NCBI GenBank assembly: GCA_003184365.1
Contig: NKYR01000002.1
Span: forward strand, 976-64,975
Source of the DNA: Evernia prunastri
Taxonomy: Eukaryota > Ascomycota > Lecanoromycetes > Lecanorales > Parmeliaceae
Direction: 5' to 3'
Length of the DNA: 64,000 bases
Under the pieces are notes generated by a model, which was given only the letters and a program-made list of their open reading frames with translations, was not told the origin of the DNA and did no database searches. The position numbers and the translations under genes were made by a program. The stretch's first letter is position 1, and the number at the start of each line of letters is the position of its first letter. This document shows, one piece after another, positions 35,452 through 47,003 of the stretch.

Positions 35452-35483
35452 ATACTGTACTGTACTGTACTGTACTGTACAGT
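35452..35483. repeat. TACTG pentanucleotide repeat
   Basis: About six tandem copies of TACTG/ACTGT ending in TACAGTAGCAG, followed at 35578-35600 and 35688-35720 by GGTAA and CCTTA tracts. Confidence 0.85.
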
Positions 35484-36118
35484 AGCAGTGTAAGGTAGCT
35501 TATGGGAAAGTAGGTAAGTAAAGTAAAGGCGGGATGCAACATGCAACGGCTGGCCGCTGGGCAAGGTTAAGATAAGGTACAGTAAGGTAAGGTAAGGTAG
35601 GGAGTAAAGGAGGGTACTTTAGCCTTTAGGTGAAGGTGAAGTGTGGCTTGACGCTTCTATAAAAAGATCCCAGGAAATTGCCTACCTTACCTTACTCTAC
35701 CTTACCTTACCTTACCTTACCTATTTATTCGTCTCGTACCTGATGATCCTGATCTGCAATTGCTGCTTACCTAATCCATCACTGACTATCGTGCCCCTGA
35801 GACAGGATTGTTTCCCCCCATACGCGAGAGAGGTGATTCTTCACGATACATATGATCATAATAACAACAATTCTTTCCAAGACGTGGAATACATCAAACA
35901 CATCACTATCATCAAAGTAGGCATAGAGGTAACTGAGTAGAAGCATAAGCCTTTGTCGGTACTCGGTAGTCGGTAAGTCAGTAGGTAAGATAGATCGGAA
36001 GCTAAGGTACGGAGTACACCAGTAGGTAGGTATATAAGGCTCTCTAAGGTACGAGGGGTAGGTACCTGTACCTGCTTTTAGACATAAGTACGATGAACGA
36101 ATTGATGTGGCTGAGGAA

Positions 36119-36163
36119 AGAAAAGGAAAAGGAAAAGGAAAAGGAAAAGGAAAAGGAAAAGGG
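36119..36163. repeat. AAAAGG hexanucleotide repeat
   Basis: About seven tandem copies of AAAAGG in the upstream region of the RRM gene. Confidence 0.85.
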
Positions 36164-37141
36164 GGCTATTGGGGATAAAAGTAAGGTATCTACCTAAGTA
36201 TGTATTATTTATTATTGACTTGGAGTGCCTTAAAGTACCTAAGGTATTTATTATTATTATTGACTTGTTGACTTGACCCCTGTCGCGCCCAATTTTCTAT
36301 TTTCTTGTATTATTTTATTTTACTTTATTATTATTAGGGCAACTAACTCATTACCGTATTATTTTCAAGCTACATTTCTCAACCTCACGCTCTTTCTCCT
36401 TCCCTCTCTCTTTTTTCTCTCCCTTCTCTCTCTCTCTCTCTCTCTCTCTCTGTCAACTTTTTTGCACCTCTCATTCCCAGCAGCTCTTCTGCCCCTACAT
36501 TCTTTTCTTTCTCATCTACCCTCTTCTACTTGTTGTAGCACCCATTTCTTGCATCTTCCCTTAATATAATTAATTAACTTAACTTGCACCAATTCTCGAG
36601 CATTCAAATCACCCCCTCTTTGTTCGCTCAGCATACAAGCCTATCCGGCATTCCAACATCAACACATCCTGAAAGCGGTCATCACTAGAAAAGCACAATT
36701 CCCTGATCTGGGAACTTGCGAAATACGCGCTCAAACTGCTCATCAATCTTAATTAGGACACTCCAGTATTTTCAATACTATCATCACCTTGGACACCCTC
36801 CTTTTGAAATCCTTGATCGAGGCCCAAAGCTCGTTGGCCCTCAAATTTGACCCGTGTATAGTATCGTTCACAAGGTGTGTCATCTTTCCTTCTCAGAACA
36901 CGTCTTCTGTTCCATCTTGCTTCTGACAGATGCAGCAACTAAAGCTAAGTTTCGAACAGCTGTCTCCATGTACTATAAGCACTCCCGTTCGACTCTCAAC
37001 CACCAGGCGTCAGCTTGAGGCACCATCATACCCCATTACTACATTCGGGGTTGACCATCCAGACACCCACGCTGTCCAACACGGTTGACACCAGTATCAC
37101 ATCAGCAGGACAGCTTTGTCCTGCCACCGCATCTGCTTGAA

Positions 37142-39709
37142 ATGCAGCCTCAAGAGTCTACAATAGACAAACCTCCTCTTGCGCCAGCAGGGCGTTTCTC
37201 AAACTCTTTCTCGAAGCCAGCCAATGCCAATAGCAACGACACTGGCTTTTCTCATGGCGCATATAGCTCGAATCAGAATCCTGTGGGAGGTTACGCTCGT
37301 AGGCACCCACATCGAGCGAACATGTCTATCAACACGGGCACTTACGGGCAAATGAATCACCAAAATGCAAATGACATGACCACTCCTGGAACAGCCATGG
37401 ACATGAACTTCACTCCTCTTCTGCCGACCAACCTGCTCATCGGCAGTCCTTTCCAGCCAGCCACCCCTCAATTTAACACCTTTGGTGGCTATCAACAGCA
37501 AAATTCTGCTGCGCATCAACACAATCAGCAAACCCAGATGGGCAGTCCCATAAACAACCAACACGGTGGATTTTCTCCTCGATTGTATCAGAATATGGTT
37601 TCGCCGACCAACTATGGAGTGCAGCAATTTTTAGGAGGACCACAATCCCCAACTGGCGCATTTGGCAACCTCGGGAATCAGGGATTTGGTGGAGCGGCAC
37701 AAATGCAGATCGCGCCGACTATGAGCAACGTCAGTAGTCGAACCGTGTACCTTGGTAATATACCTCCGGAGACCTCGGCGGAAGAGATACTTGGTCATGT
37801 CCGAAGTGGACAAATCGAGTCTGTCCGGTTGCTTCCAGACAAGAACTGTGCATTCATTTCGTTCCTTGAAGGTAGTTCAGCCACCCATTTCCATTCGGAC
37901 GCGATCTTGAAGAAGCTCGCTATACGTGGCCAGGATATTAAGGTTGGCTGGGGGAAGCCAGCTCAGGTTCCTACATCCGTCTCCGTTGCAGTGCAACAAT
38001 CAGGTGCATCTAGGAACGTGTACTTGGGCAACTTGCCGGAGACAGTGACTGAAGCCGAATTAAGAGATGATCTTGGTAAATTTGGGCCCATCGACACTGT
38101 CAAGATTGTGCGTGAGAAGGCGATTGGATTCGTTCACTTTCTTTCAATCAGTAATGCTATCAAAGCTGTCTCGCAGTTGCCCCAAGAGCCCAAATGGCAG
38201 GCCCCTCGCCGTGTCTACTATGGCAAGGACAGATGTGCTTATGTCTCAAAGACGCAACAGCAGAACGCAGCTCAGTACCTTGGGATCGCCCCCGGCTATG
38301 CACATATGCTTAACGGAGCGGACCGTGACTTGATCTCCAATGCACTAGCTCAGCAGTCTGTTGCAGCAGCGGCTGTGGCCACCCAAGCTGGAGGCGTGAA
38401 CAATCTTGGAAATCGTACCGTATACCTTGGAAATATACATCCAGAGACTACAATTGAAGAGATCTGTAATGTCGTTCGGGGTGGTCTTTTACACCACATC
38501 AGGTACATTCCTGACAAGCATATCTGCTTTGTTACATTCATCGATCCTACATCAGCCGCCTCTTTCTATGCGCTGAGCAACATCCAGGGACTCATGATCC
38601 ATAATAGAAGGCTCAAGATTGGCTGGGGTAAGCATTCAGGTGCTCTGCCACCAGCGATAGCTTTAGCTGTTAGTGGTGGCGCTTCTCGGAACGTCTACGT
38701 TGGAAATCTAGACGAGTCATGGACCGAAGAGCGTCTGCGTCAAGACTTTTCAGAGTACGGTGAGATCGAGCTTGTCAATACACTCCGAGAGAAGAGCTGT
38801 GCGTTTGTCAACTTCACCAACATCTCGAATGCCATCAAGGCAATCGAGGCCATTCGAAGCAGAGAGGATTACCAACGATTTAAAGTGAACTTTGGCAAAG
38901 ATCGCTGCGGAAATGCTCCACGACAGAATAATCAAAACAACCATCAGGGATCGCAACAGCAGAACCCTTCAATGCAGGGACACGATAGCATGGCTTCGCC
39001 ATCACCAATGAATGGAAGCCTACACCCGTCGATGAGCCACAATGGGTCTTCGGTCAGCCCCACAAGAGGTGCACTCTCGCCCGCGCCGGGATCCACAGGG
39101 TCTAACTCACAAAACGGCTTCCATTTCCATCAGCAATCCAATCACGCTCAAACTCCGTCTGCAATCTTGAACGCTGGCAGCAATAATCCCTTGACAATGT
39201 ACCTCAACCAAATGTCTCTTCAACAAACCCAGCAAGAGCAGGAGTCACAGCAGCAGCAGGTGGACCCTTACTCTGTCGCCACCCTTCAACAGCAGCAGCA
39301 ACAAGTCCTTGCCCACCAGCAAGCCGCTATCTACGGGAGTTCCAGCAATGACGCTTTCAGCAACGGCATGCTCGATGCACATCAACAGCAGGGGCACAGC
39401 AGTAGTTATAGTCAAGGCGTCAATGGGATTGGCTTGTCTACCGCTGCGCCTACTATTGGTGGCTTGCTCGCACCCTCGCGAAACCAGCAGCATGCTCGTG
39501 CTGTTAGCTTGCCTGCTTTCTCGCAAGAAACTTTCACCAACAGCGGGAACCAGGGCCAGCAGTCTCAGCAGCAGCAGCAAGGGTTGCAGCACAGCTCGCA
39601 GCAGCAATACAGCCATAGGCATCAGCTGAGTAGCGTTAGTGGTTTGGGCTTTGGCAACGCCAACTGGGGTTTGAATGGATGGGCAGAGGAGAGCGCTGGG
39701 GCGCAGTGA
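37142..39709 (+). CDS. four-RRM RNA-binding protein, Mrn1/Nrd1 type
   Basis: One long exon; from the first ATG of the frame it gives 855 aa. The frame is open for another 19 codons upstream (DSFVLPPHLLEMQ), so a small upstream exon with the true start is possible. Four RRMs are visible by RNP2/RNP1 pairs: TVYLGNIP and NCAFISF (about 198-272), NVYLGNLP and IGFVHF (about 291-365), TVYLGNIH and ICFVTF (about 424-495), and NVYVGNLD and SCAFVNF (about 515-590). The C-terminus is Gln/Ser-rich with several polyQ runs. The domain plan matches yeast Mrn1 and fission yeast Nrd1, cytoplasmic RNA binders affecting differentiation, stress granules and mRNA stability. Target RNAs here are unknown. Confidence 0.88.
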   Translation: MQPQESTIDKPPLAPAGRFSNSFSKPANANSNDTGFSHGAYSSNQNPVGGYARRHPHRANMSINTGTYGQMNHQNANDMTTPGTAMDMNFTPLLPTNLLIGSPFQPATPQFNTFGGYQQQNSAAHQHNQQTQMGSPINNQHGGFSPRLYQNMVSPTNYGVQQFLGGPQSPTGAFGNLGNQGFGGAAQMQIAPTMSNVSSRTVYLGNIPPETSAEEILGHVRSGQIESVRLLPDKNCAFISFLEGSSATHFHSDAILKKLAIRGQDIKVGWGKPAQVPTSVSVAVQQSGASRNVYLGNLPETVTEAELRDDLGKFGPIDTVKIVREKAIGFVHFLSISNAIKAVSQLPQEPKWQAPRRVYYGKDRCAYVSKTQQQNAAQYLGIAPGYAHMLNGADRDLISNALAQQSVAAAAVATQAGGVNNLGNRTVYLGNIHPETTIEEICNVVRGGLLHHIRYIPDKHICFVTFIDPTSAASFYALSNIQGLMIHNRRLKIGWGKHSGALPPAIALAVSGGASRNVYVGNLDESWTEERLRQDFSEYGEIELVNTLREKSCAFVNFTNISNAIKAIEAIRSREDYQRFKVNFGKDRCGNAPRQNNQNNHQGSQQQNPSMQGHDSMASPSPMNGSLHPSMSHNGSSVSPTRGALSPAPGSTGSNSQNGFHFHQQSNHAQTPSAILNAGSNNPLTMYLNQMSLQQTQQEQESQQQQVDPYSVATLQQQQQQVLAHQQAAIYGSSSNDAFSNGMLDAHQQQGHSSSYSQGVNGIGLSTAAPTIGGLLAPSRNQQHARAVSLPAFSQETFTNSGNQGQQSQQQQQGLQHSSQQQYSHRHQLSSVSGLGFGNANWGLNGWAEESAGAQ

Positions 39710-40967
39710 GCGAAAGAGATTGTCGGCGCGGTTCATTGTACCATCAAATGTTACCATAATTCGTTTATCGCCCAACACCGGGTCTATGCGGTTGGATACC
39801 AAGGGGCGTTCATGTTGTCTTCAGATATTCAAGTTGGTCGAAGCTTACATTCGCTTCTTGCAAATGTTGTATTCTTAATTTTTAATGCCTCGTTCGCGGG
39901 GCTCGCGTCCAGGGAATAGGACTCTGATTTGAAAGTAGGCTGTGAGAAGGGCAGAAGGACGGATTGGAAAGAAAGAATCGTTGCAAAACTCAGAACCATC
40001 GAAGAGCAGGAGAGAAATGGGTGGGGCCATGTATCTTACAGGATAGGATGGGATGGCCGTGAAGACGAGAGAGAAAATGTTGAGTTGGAGAAGAAATAGG
40101 CTGAGAGCCATAGCCCGTAATACATGGTCGAAGTCCTCCAAAATCGAAGCTCTTTCTCTTCTTTTGCACACACTTTTGGGGCAATTGACGAGAACAAGCC
40201 GGCCCCTCCGGTGAAATGATACGGTATCGAAAGGTTCAAAGGCGCGAAAGAAAGAAGGTCCATCACATGCAAAAGGAAGCTGTCTGGGTAGGGAAGAACT
40301 GATTGAACCGTTTAGTACATTGATTTGCTGTAAAACCTCTGTAAACATCACCAAATGGAGTGCAGTCCACTCCTTACACACCGGATGGTATGTGTAGGCA
40401 ACCCAACTAAGTTTATCAAGCCGGACCTGTGATAGAGATGTATGTAAGAATGAATCTATGGTGATACTAGCTGCGGCTAGGTTAAGCTTGAAGGATAGAC
40501 TGTGGATGTACATTTTTGGAAGGGGAGATCTCCCTCACCATGATTCTACACGACACGGCTTTCATTTGTTGAGAAACGTGAACATGATCTTGTAGAACTT
40601 AGCAGTCACTCCTGGCCATGTTCACAGCGAGTGCCCACCTTAGTGTCGATAGGATTGGGATACAATCCCGGATAATTGAGCATGAGAACAGGATTGAGAT
40701 ATCATATCTGAGTAAGCCAATTAAACTATTGTCGTCCATGAAGGGATTCGAGATAGCATGTCATCTTTGCAACGAATGAAAGAGTTAAGTTTAATCGCCT
40801 CCTCCTGCAGACCGATCTCCAACTGAAACCCCGGCTTACACAACCAACAAATGCGGATTCGGCTCGAGAGAGGAAGGGATGGAGAGCCGTACACGATCTT
40901 CATGTGTACTCGCGCGTCTAGCTGACATGACCTGCACTCCCCCAGCAACCCTCTTCAGCGAGAGCAT
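39710..40967. other. convergent intergenic region
   Basis: About 1.26 kb between two 3' ends. It contains one 212-codon ATG-initiated frame on the minus strand (40513-39875) without recognisable homology; I do not accept it as a gene. Otherwise empty. Confidence 0.4.
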
Positions 40968-42217
40968 CTACATCTCTCCTGTCCTTAGCAACTTCTTCAA
41001 GCTTCCAGTAGCAGAGCCCAAGCTCGCTCCGACAAATTTCTTCTCGTACGTGAGGTCATCATCCTCAACCTGGGTCAATTTTCCACCCTCAGTGCAACGG
41101 GAAGTTGTCGTTGTTGGCAGACTGAGAGCAGGGCGAGCAACAAATTCGTACGGTGTCCCTGACAGACTTTCCTCGCTCGAGGCGCTCGCAGTGGGGGTAT
41201 GGCTGAGCGAAGGGGTGGTTCGGCTCGAGACGCTGCTGCGACCGTGACCAAGCGCAGGACGACGCTTCAAGTAGAGCGAATCACTCGAGCGGTGGAACTT
41301 GCTGAGGTAAGAAAAAGCCTCACTGCTGGGGCGGTAGGGTAGCTTAGGCTTCCATTCGCCAGCCTTTGGACTAGGTGGTGATTTACTTTCCGTCAAGACT
41401 GGTTCAGCTGGCTTCCACTCGGTCGGGTCGAGATCCGATTCGCCATCGCTTCACCGTTTCGGAGTTAGCATTGTAGTCTCGAAGCGAATTGGGCGTTCAA
41501 AGATATGTCGGAGGAAAGCAAAGTAGAAGACTGATTCTTCGATCCTGTAACATGTCTTGAAACTCAAAAAGAAGGTACGGAAAGGGGGACTCGCTCTGAA
41601 AGGGTGCTTACTGCGTCGTGGGAGGTATCCTTGCGTCGCGCGTGGGGCGAGGAGTAGGTCGCATGGCAGCAACGTAGGTAGGAATCTTGGAGCCGAAAGG
41701 GCCATCCATCTCGTCAGAGTAGGTGGGAGTCACAAGTTTCGTGGGGCTGGCCAAGCTGAGGTAGGGGTTGGAGGCCGGAGAGACGGAGTCACGGCGACGG
41801 CAACTAGGATTCTGTCAGTGGGAAAGAGGATGTGAGGGAAGCGGAAGGAGCAACCTCTCTGAACAGTAGAGGATGGAGGAATTAGGGACCACGATTTGCT
41901 TCTCGCACATTGCACTATGGATCGAATCAACGACGGCAGGGCATAAAATGGGATGTATTTGCTGTGACTAACCAGAACTGCAAGAAGCTTGAGGCCATGT
42001 CGTCGTCGTCGTCGTCGTTGTCGTCGTTGTCTTCCTGGAAGGTATGGTCGTCGTGGTCCTTGCGTTGCTTGGTACCCTTGGCAACCTTGATAGTAATCTT
42101 GGGGGGCACAAGGGTTTTGGAACAAGGGGCGGAACGAGGAGTTTTGACAGGGACCTTGGTCAATTTTGGCGGGGAAGGACGAGTGGGTTGGACGTGAGCA
42201 TGGTGGCTGCTGGACAT
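40968..42217 (-). CDS. Ecl1-family zinc-binding (chronological lifespan factor) protein
   Basis: Four exons on the minus strand: 42217-41973, 41914-41855, 41803-41612, 41448-40968 (325 aa, in phase). The rebuilt core reads FCAMCEKQIV..SILYCSESCRRRDS, with CxxC at residues 82-85 and CxxxC at 99-103. This is the cysteine signature of Ecl1/Ecl2/Ecl3-type proteins, which extend chronological lifespan in fission yeast and respond to metal or nutrient stress. An acidic Asp run precedes it, and a conserved SDEMDGPFGSKIPTYVAAM block follows. The rest is Ser/Pro-rich. The last intron (163 nt) has a GCTAAC branch site. Each cysteine pair is split between exons, so simple ORF callers would miss the domain. 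Confidence 0.78.
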
Positions 42218-43994
42218 GAGGAGACGAGGGCGGTTTTTTTGGGGGGGGGGGGAATGGCGGTGTAGATTGGTAGATTTTTGCAATAACAAATTTGTAAATT
42301 TGGGCGGTGACAAAAAGTGACAAGGTATAGGTGTGTGTATGTGTGTATGTGTGTGTGTCTCAGAGTCTGCAATCATAAAATATAATATAAATCCCATCAA
42401 TTAGTCTAGAGTACATACTGGTACAGTACAGTAAAGTACTTTACAGTAAGAGAGTAATGATAATGGTTGCAAGGTGACGGGGTTTTCGGGAATAAGACGA
42501 GTGAGTGAATTAACTTACCTGACTATTGTTTACTACCTGTTTACCTGTTTATCTGTTTACCTGTTGACCGCCGAGGTTCGTGCGGGTTCCGTGTTCCAGG
42601 TTCCTGGTAGGAAATGGTAACGGTAACGGACGGTCCTCCGGGTTGAATTGGGGATTGTGATTGGAATGCCGGAAGCGGAAGGGAGAATCCTTTTCCTTGT
42701 ATGCTATGCCAGTTTGGGAAGTGGGAAGAAGAAGGAGGAGGAGGAGGAGGAGGAGGAGGAGGAGGAGAAGAAGAAGAAGAAGATAGAAGGTGATCAAGAA
42801 GAGATTGGAAATGGTGGTGTGGTGAAGTAGGTAGGTAGTAGGTACAATCAGTTATAGTTACCTAAGGTAGTAATAGTAACCCTACCCTAAGCTATTATCA
42901 TAATGATAATGATGATGATGTTGACAATAATAAAATAAAAGATAAAGAGTGTGGTGGGCATTTCAATTAATATTAACAGTGATTTCTCTTCAGAAAGATG
43001 CACCGGATTTAAATTAAAAAAGGTAAGGTATGGAATTTCCAGATAAAAGATAAAGAAAGCCTTTCCCTTCCTTTCCTTTCCGCGATAAGAATAAAATAAA
43101 GGATAAAGGATAAAGCTAATGCAAAGTACTAGGTATATTCGTGTCGGCTCAACGGCTTTTCTTTTATGACTTCTGTCACCTGTGTACTCAAACACTCAGT
43201 CACTCAGTGACTCAGTGTACAGTATGTGTGTAAGGTAAGTTATCTGTTTCTTAGACCCATCTTCATGCCTTCCATGGTTTATTAATACTACTATATACTC
43301 TCGTCCCCAAAGACCAACGATTAGCCTCATACTCATCTCACATCACCTCACCTCACCATCACCTCACCTCATCTCTGCAGCTATCACCCCATCTTTATAA
43401 GTTAATTTGCTAAATAATATCGATTTATACCGTCTCCCGTCACCCAATTCGTTACCCATTACTTTCCCACACGCTGTCGAATCATTGCTTTCAATTCCGA
43501 CATTCATTGTCATTCATATGATTCATCATGTCTACAGCCAGTTTGACTCTTGTGCAGCTCGTCAGCGTCTATTCAAACCTTTGCTCGTGACCGGTACCCA
43601 TTATGGCGCCACTTTCCTTCCAATCATTCCCTGCACCCATTCTCCCTCTCTGCGCCGACCTCGCAATGTCCTCAAACAATGTCCTCAACAACAATAATGT
43701 CCTCAACACTCTTCGCACCCACTCGTCTATTGGCTCAGCTAACACCCTTTCCTCTAAGCTTTCATCATCTTCTTACATTGGACTCTGCACAGCACGAGCT
43801 GTATCACGCTGCTTAAAAGGGTTGGACTTTTGGCTACTCTACCTAGACGATGATCGCGCAAGGTCAGCGTCTGATGATGAATATGAACATGCATGTCCAC
43901 TTAATAAACATGCTTAGTAGTCTGTGTGCATGCTTGTTCTACATCATCTTGCTAGGCGTGTTCCAGTCATTGCTTGCAATTGGAACGCCTGCCT
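42218..43994. other. intergenic with many simple repeats
   Basis: About 1.8 kb upstream of the Ecl1-like gene and downstream of vps72. It contains a GT/GTAT run (about 42330-42358), a GGA run (about 42730-42767) merging into GAA, CTCACCTCACC words (about 43330-43375) and a CCTTTCC run (about 43065-43080). Short frames on the plus strand (43407-43917) have no recognisable features. Confidence 0.5.
42730..42782. repeat. GGA then GAA trinucleotide repeat
   Basis: Uninterrupted AGGAGG units followed by AAGAAG units in the upstream region of the Ecl1-like gene. Confidence 0.85.
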
Positions 43995-45664
43995 TCATCT
44001 TTCTTTCCAAAACCTATCAGGAACACCCCTGGCGACGCTTTGTACAGGACCCACATAGCAATCCAGCAGGTCGCTCCATCGAGATCCGCCAGCCCGAAGC
44101 CTTTGGATCTCTTTATACGCGTAGGAATTCGCATAAACCAGACCCGTCTTCGGATCTCGAAATTTAGCCGGCTGCATCGTTATTGCGCAAGACTCTGAGA
44201 CCGGCTCTACGGGAAAGTTTAGCGAGATGATCAAGGAACATACGAACAGCAGTCTAACTCACTCGATGGTTTCACGTTGCGTTTCTTTACAAGAACACTG
44301 CTCTGTAGTTCAGGCGTCTTGAGGGGACTGGGGTCAAAGTTCTTGATAGCTACCAATGTTCGACTCTTGAAATCGATATCCGGGGTGGAACATGAGTTGG
44401 GTAGGGTCGCAAGTGAAGCTCGGTCTACTTGTCTTGGAAGAGATGCCTCAGGGTAGTCCTGAGGTAGCGAATCCGCATCCGCGGTTCCTGTGAATTCCGC
44501 CTGATGCTGCTGCATTGGTAAAGCGGCGTAAGCGTGTATGCCATCAAGAAAGCCGTAAGGGCCTTGCGGCGGCGTGAACGCGATCTGCTGCGAGAAGGAT
44601 GCCTGGTGCGCATTTGGTAGATTTAAGCGGTGTGCATTGCCAACTCCAAGTTCGGTTTGAGAGCTTTCAGACATAGCTGTATCCTGGTTCTGCTTTCCAA
44701 CGGAGTCTCGCTCTATGATCAACTTGGTGTTGGCGGCCGAATTTCCCTCATCAAGCGTGACCGACCGCTCTACATGACCTGCCTCCCTAATTTGTCCAAC
44801 ACCGAGCTGCAAGATCTTGCCATTGACCCATCTAGCCAGGCCGCTCCACCATGTAATCACGGGACCACTCAGCTGCCGGTTGTGCAGTGCTTCCAGCTTA
44901 GCCCTCTGTTCCTCCGATCGCTTCTTTTCCGACTCCTCCCATCTACTCAAACTCTTTGCATTCTTCCTCTCTGTTTTCGCAGCTTCCTCCATGCGGTCGG
45001 CTTGGGTCAAGGCCTTGGGCTTGGAGGCATCCTTGAGCTTCTCCGCTACGTCCATTGAGTCCATTACCTTCAACCGGTATTGCTCGCTGTCTACCAATTT
45101 CCGATGCACTAGTTCTCTGTTTTGAACCGTCTGTTTTCGAGAAGAGACCCGCGTCGGAGCATCAGCATCAGTGGGCATCCAATTCATCCTCTCTGATTTC
45201 TTTCGCGGTCTTGGCATAGGTGTAGTCGGAGTAGCCGAGGGGTCAATCTTGACCTTCTTTCGCAGAGCACCGGGTCTCTTGAACACTTTCTGAGCCTTGC
45301 GTTTCTTCTGTCTCTCGAGTCTGTCTTTCTTTTGCAGCTCCCTCTCGCCATCTAGATCGTCATCGCCCTTTGTAGGACCCTGGTCCTCCTCATCCGTAGA
45401 TGAATCAAGCTGGGCATCTGACGCATCCTCGTCTTCGTCCTCAAACTCGACGTCCTCCTCCTCCTCATTCTCAGCGAACAGTAACTCGAGTTCATCATCG
45501 CCTTCTTTTTCCAAAAGTGAGGATAGCCGATTCCCTGCCGTAGCGCGTTTCGCTCTCCCCGTGACCAGTGACTCGACATTTGATTCCTCTCCGGCACCCT
45601 CATCTGATGATGTGGACTCGTTCGCACGATCACTGGAGGGTGTTGGAGATCCGTCCCTGGACAT
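43995..45664 (-). CDS. vps72: SWR1-complex subunit Vps72/Swc2 (YL1 family)
   Basis: Two exons on the minus strand, 45664-44263 and 44206-43995 (537 aa, in phase). The N-terminal half is the YL1 nuclear protein region: GRAKRATAGNRLSSLLEKE, a long acidic stretch rich in Glu/Asp that contacts H2A.Z-H2B, then basic KVFKRPGALRKKVKI. The C-terminus is the YL1_C domain, CAITMQPAKFRDPKTGLVYANSYAYKEIQRL (in part: KFRDPKTGLVYANSYAYKEI), and lies mostly in the second exon. The protein acts in the nucleus, where SWR1 exchanges H2A for H2A.Z. The intron is 56 nt. Confidence 0.92.
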
Positions 45665-47003
45665 GGCTCGCTGCGTTGAAATGCAAGTCGTTACATCAAA
45701 AGTCGGGTCACGGTGAAGTAGCTGATGAAGCCGCCCTTCCTCGGTGGTATGATCTTCCCATTTCCCATGGGAGTTGTTGTGTTAAGTCGACGTAGGTGTT
45801 GGTGGTGTTTACGTGATTTTTCATGGATCGAAACGACCACAAGTCAATAAAATGTTGATGGTACTAGGGTAAACCTTTTGTTTCGAACCTAAGGTAGGTA
45901 CCTTACCTTACTTAGTGTGATTTGCTGGCGTGCGGAACAGATGATGAAACCGCTTAATACGCAAGTCTGTTTGTGGGATAGTAGGAGAGTAGGTAGCGTA
46001 GGAGCGTAGTAGGTAACACTTTAGGTGATTTGTGCTTGGACACGGCCGTAGCAAAACCCTTCCTGGCCTGATTGGTGTTGCTACTTGCTACAAACAATAC
46101 ACTACTATCCAGGAAGGAACCAGAACGCTTCGTATCAACTGCACATGCGAAAGTGATTGCCGACAAGACCGTTACTCGATCACATTATAGAAGGAAAGAA
46201 GGAAGGAAAGTGCGAAAGAAAGATAGGAAGACGGATTACTTTACCTTACGGGAGAAAAGGGAAAAAGGAAAAGTGCGGAGGCGAAATAGCCGCCTGACGC
46301 CTCGCCGAACTCCTGAGTCCTCCCAAGTCCCAAGGTTTTTCTTACTTTACTTACGAGTACATACCATTCTCTCCACTCCGACTTCCACCCAACGACTGTC
46401 CTTTGAGAGCCATTTGATATCTCCAAGATCTAATGTTTGCCTAATACTCTTTCTCTTCTTCTTTTCTCCGTACAACACTTTTTCTATTCTTTCTGGCCAT
46501 CTCCCCACACCTCTCGCTGCAACACTATTGTGCCACGCCGCATCCAATACGTTTCAAGCTTCATCACTCCCATCTTCCTTGCAGTGCTTTCACAACCGAC
46601 ATTACAGGGGCCCTGGGACTGTTGTGATAGCCAATACAGCCCTGCTACACTTGTCCTTCGTTCTGCTGAAGTTACTCCAGTCGGGTTGTAGGAGCATTGG
46701 CTCATCATCTCTCCATTTCGATGCGACATCAGTCAGCGGCCGGCACTGCCTGAAATCCTTGAAAGCATTAAGCACCATCTTCGCCGTTTCATCGAGCTCG
46801 TCGGACAGCGATCGAGTTTGTCCTAATCGCGGGAATCCCCCCAAGGAAACAGATACCCGTCGCTCCCCATCGCTCGCAGGGTCTCTCTGCGAGCCCACAC
46901 TCCTTAAGCCTTTTCGAAGCTTGAATCCAGTGCTCGCCCTCCAAGGCATAATCTCTTTGCTCTCCAGACGTATCGACGGAGGATAAAGAATTGATAATAC
47001 GTA
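45665..47003. other. divergent upstream region vps72 / RRM-PUF gene
   Basis: About 1.34 kb. GGTAGGTACCTTACCTTAC-like words lie near 45893-45912. A long pyrimidine-rich leader follows (about 46320-46640). A 304-codon open frame (46072-46986) starts with TTG, is low-complexity and has no domain, so it is read as leader sequence. Confidence 0.5.

Larger units (their letters stand above)
35404..37141. other. long repeat-rich upstream region of the four-RRM gene
   Basis: About 1.7 kb with many simple repeats: CCTTA/TACCT tracts (35680-35720), an AAAAGG hexamer repeat (about 36119-36163), and a CT run (about 36427-36452) inside a pyrimidine-rich leader. This is typical for long promoters and 5' UTRs of fungal RNA-binding protein genes. 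No protein family is recognised. Confidence 0.5.

Noticed and set aside
39875..40513. 212-codon ATG frame on the minus strand downstream of the four-RRM gene
   Set aside because: No recognisable family, no intron or codon pattern like its neighbours, and located where two 3' UTRs converge. I cannot support it as a gene.
43407..44167. overlapping plus-strand frames with an ATG near 43508
   Set aside because: They overlap the second exon of vps72 on the other strand and show no recognisable protein.
46072..46986. 304-codon open frame on the plus strand before the RRM-PUF gene
   Set aside because: It starts with TTG, has no domain, and consists of pyrimidine-rich leader-like sequence with low-complexity translation. 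Long open frames are expected in such T/C-rich DNA.
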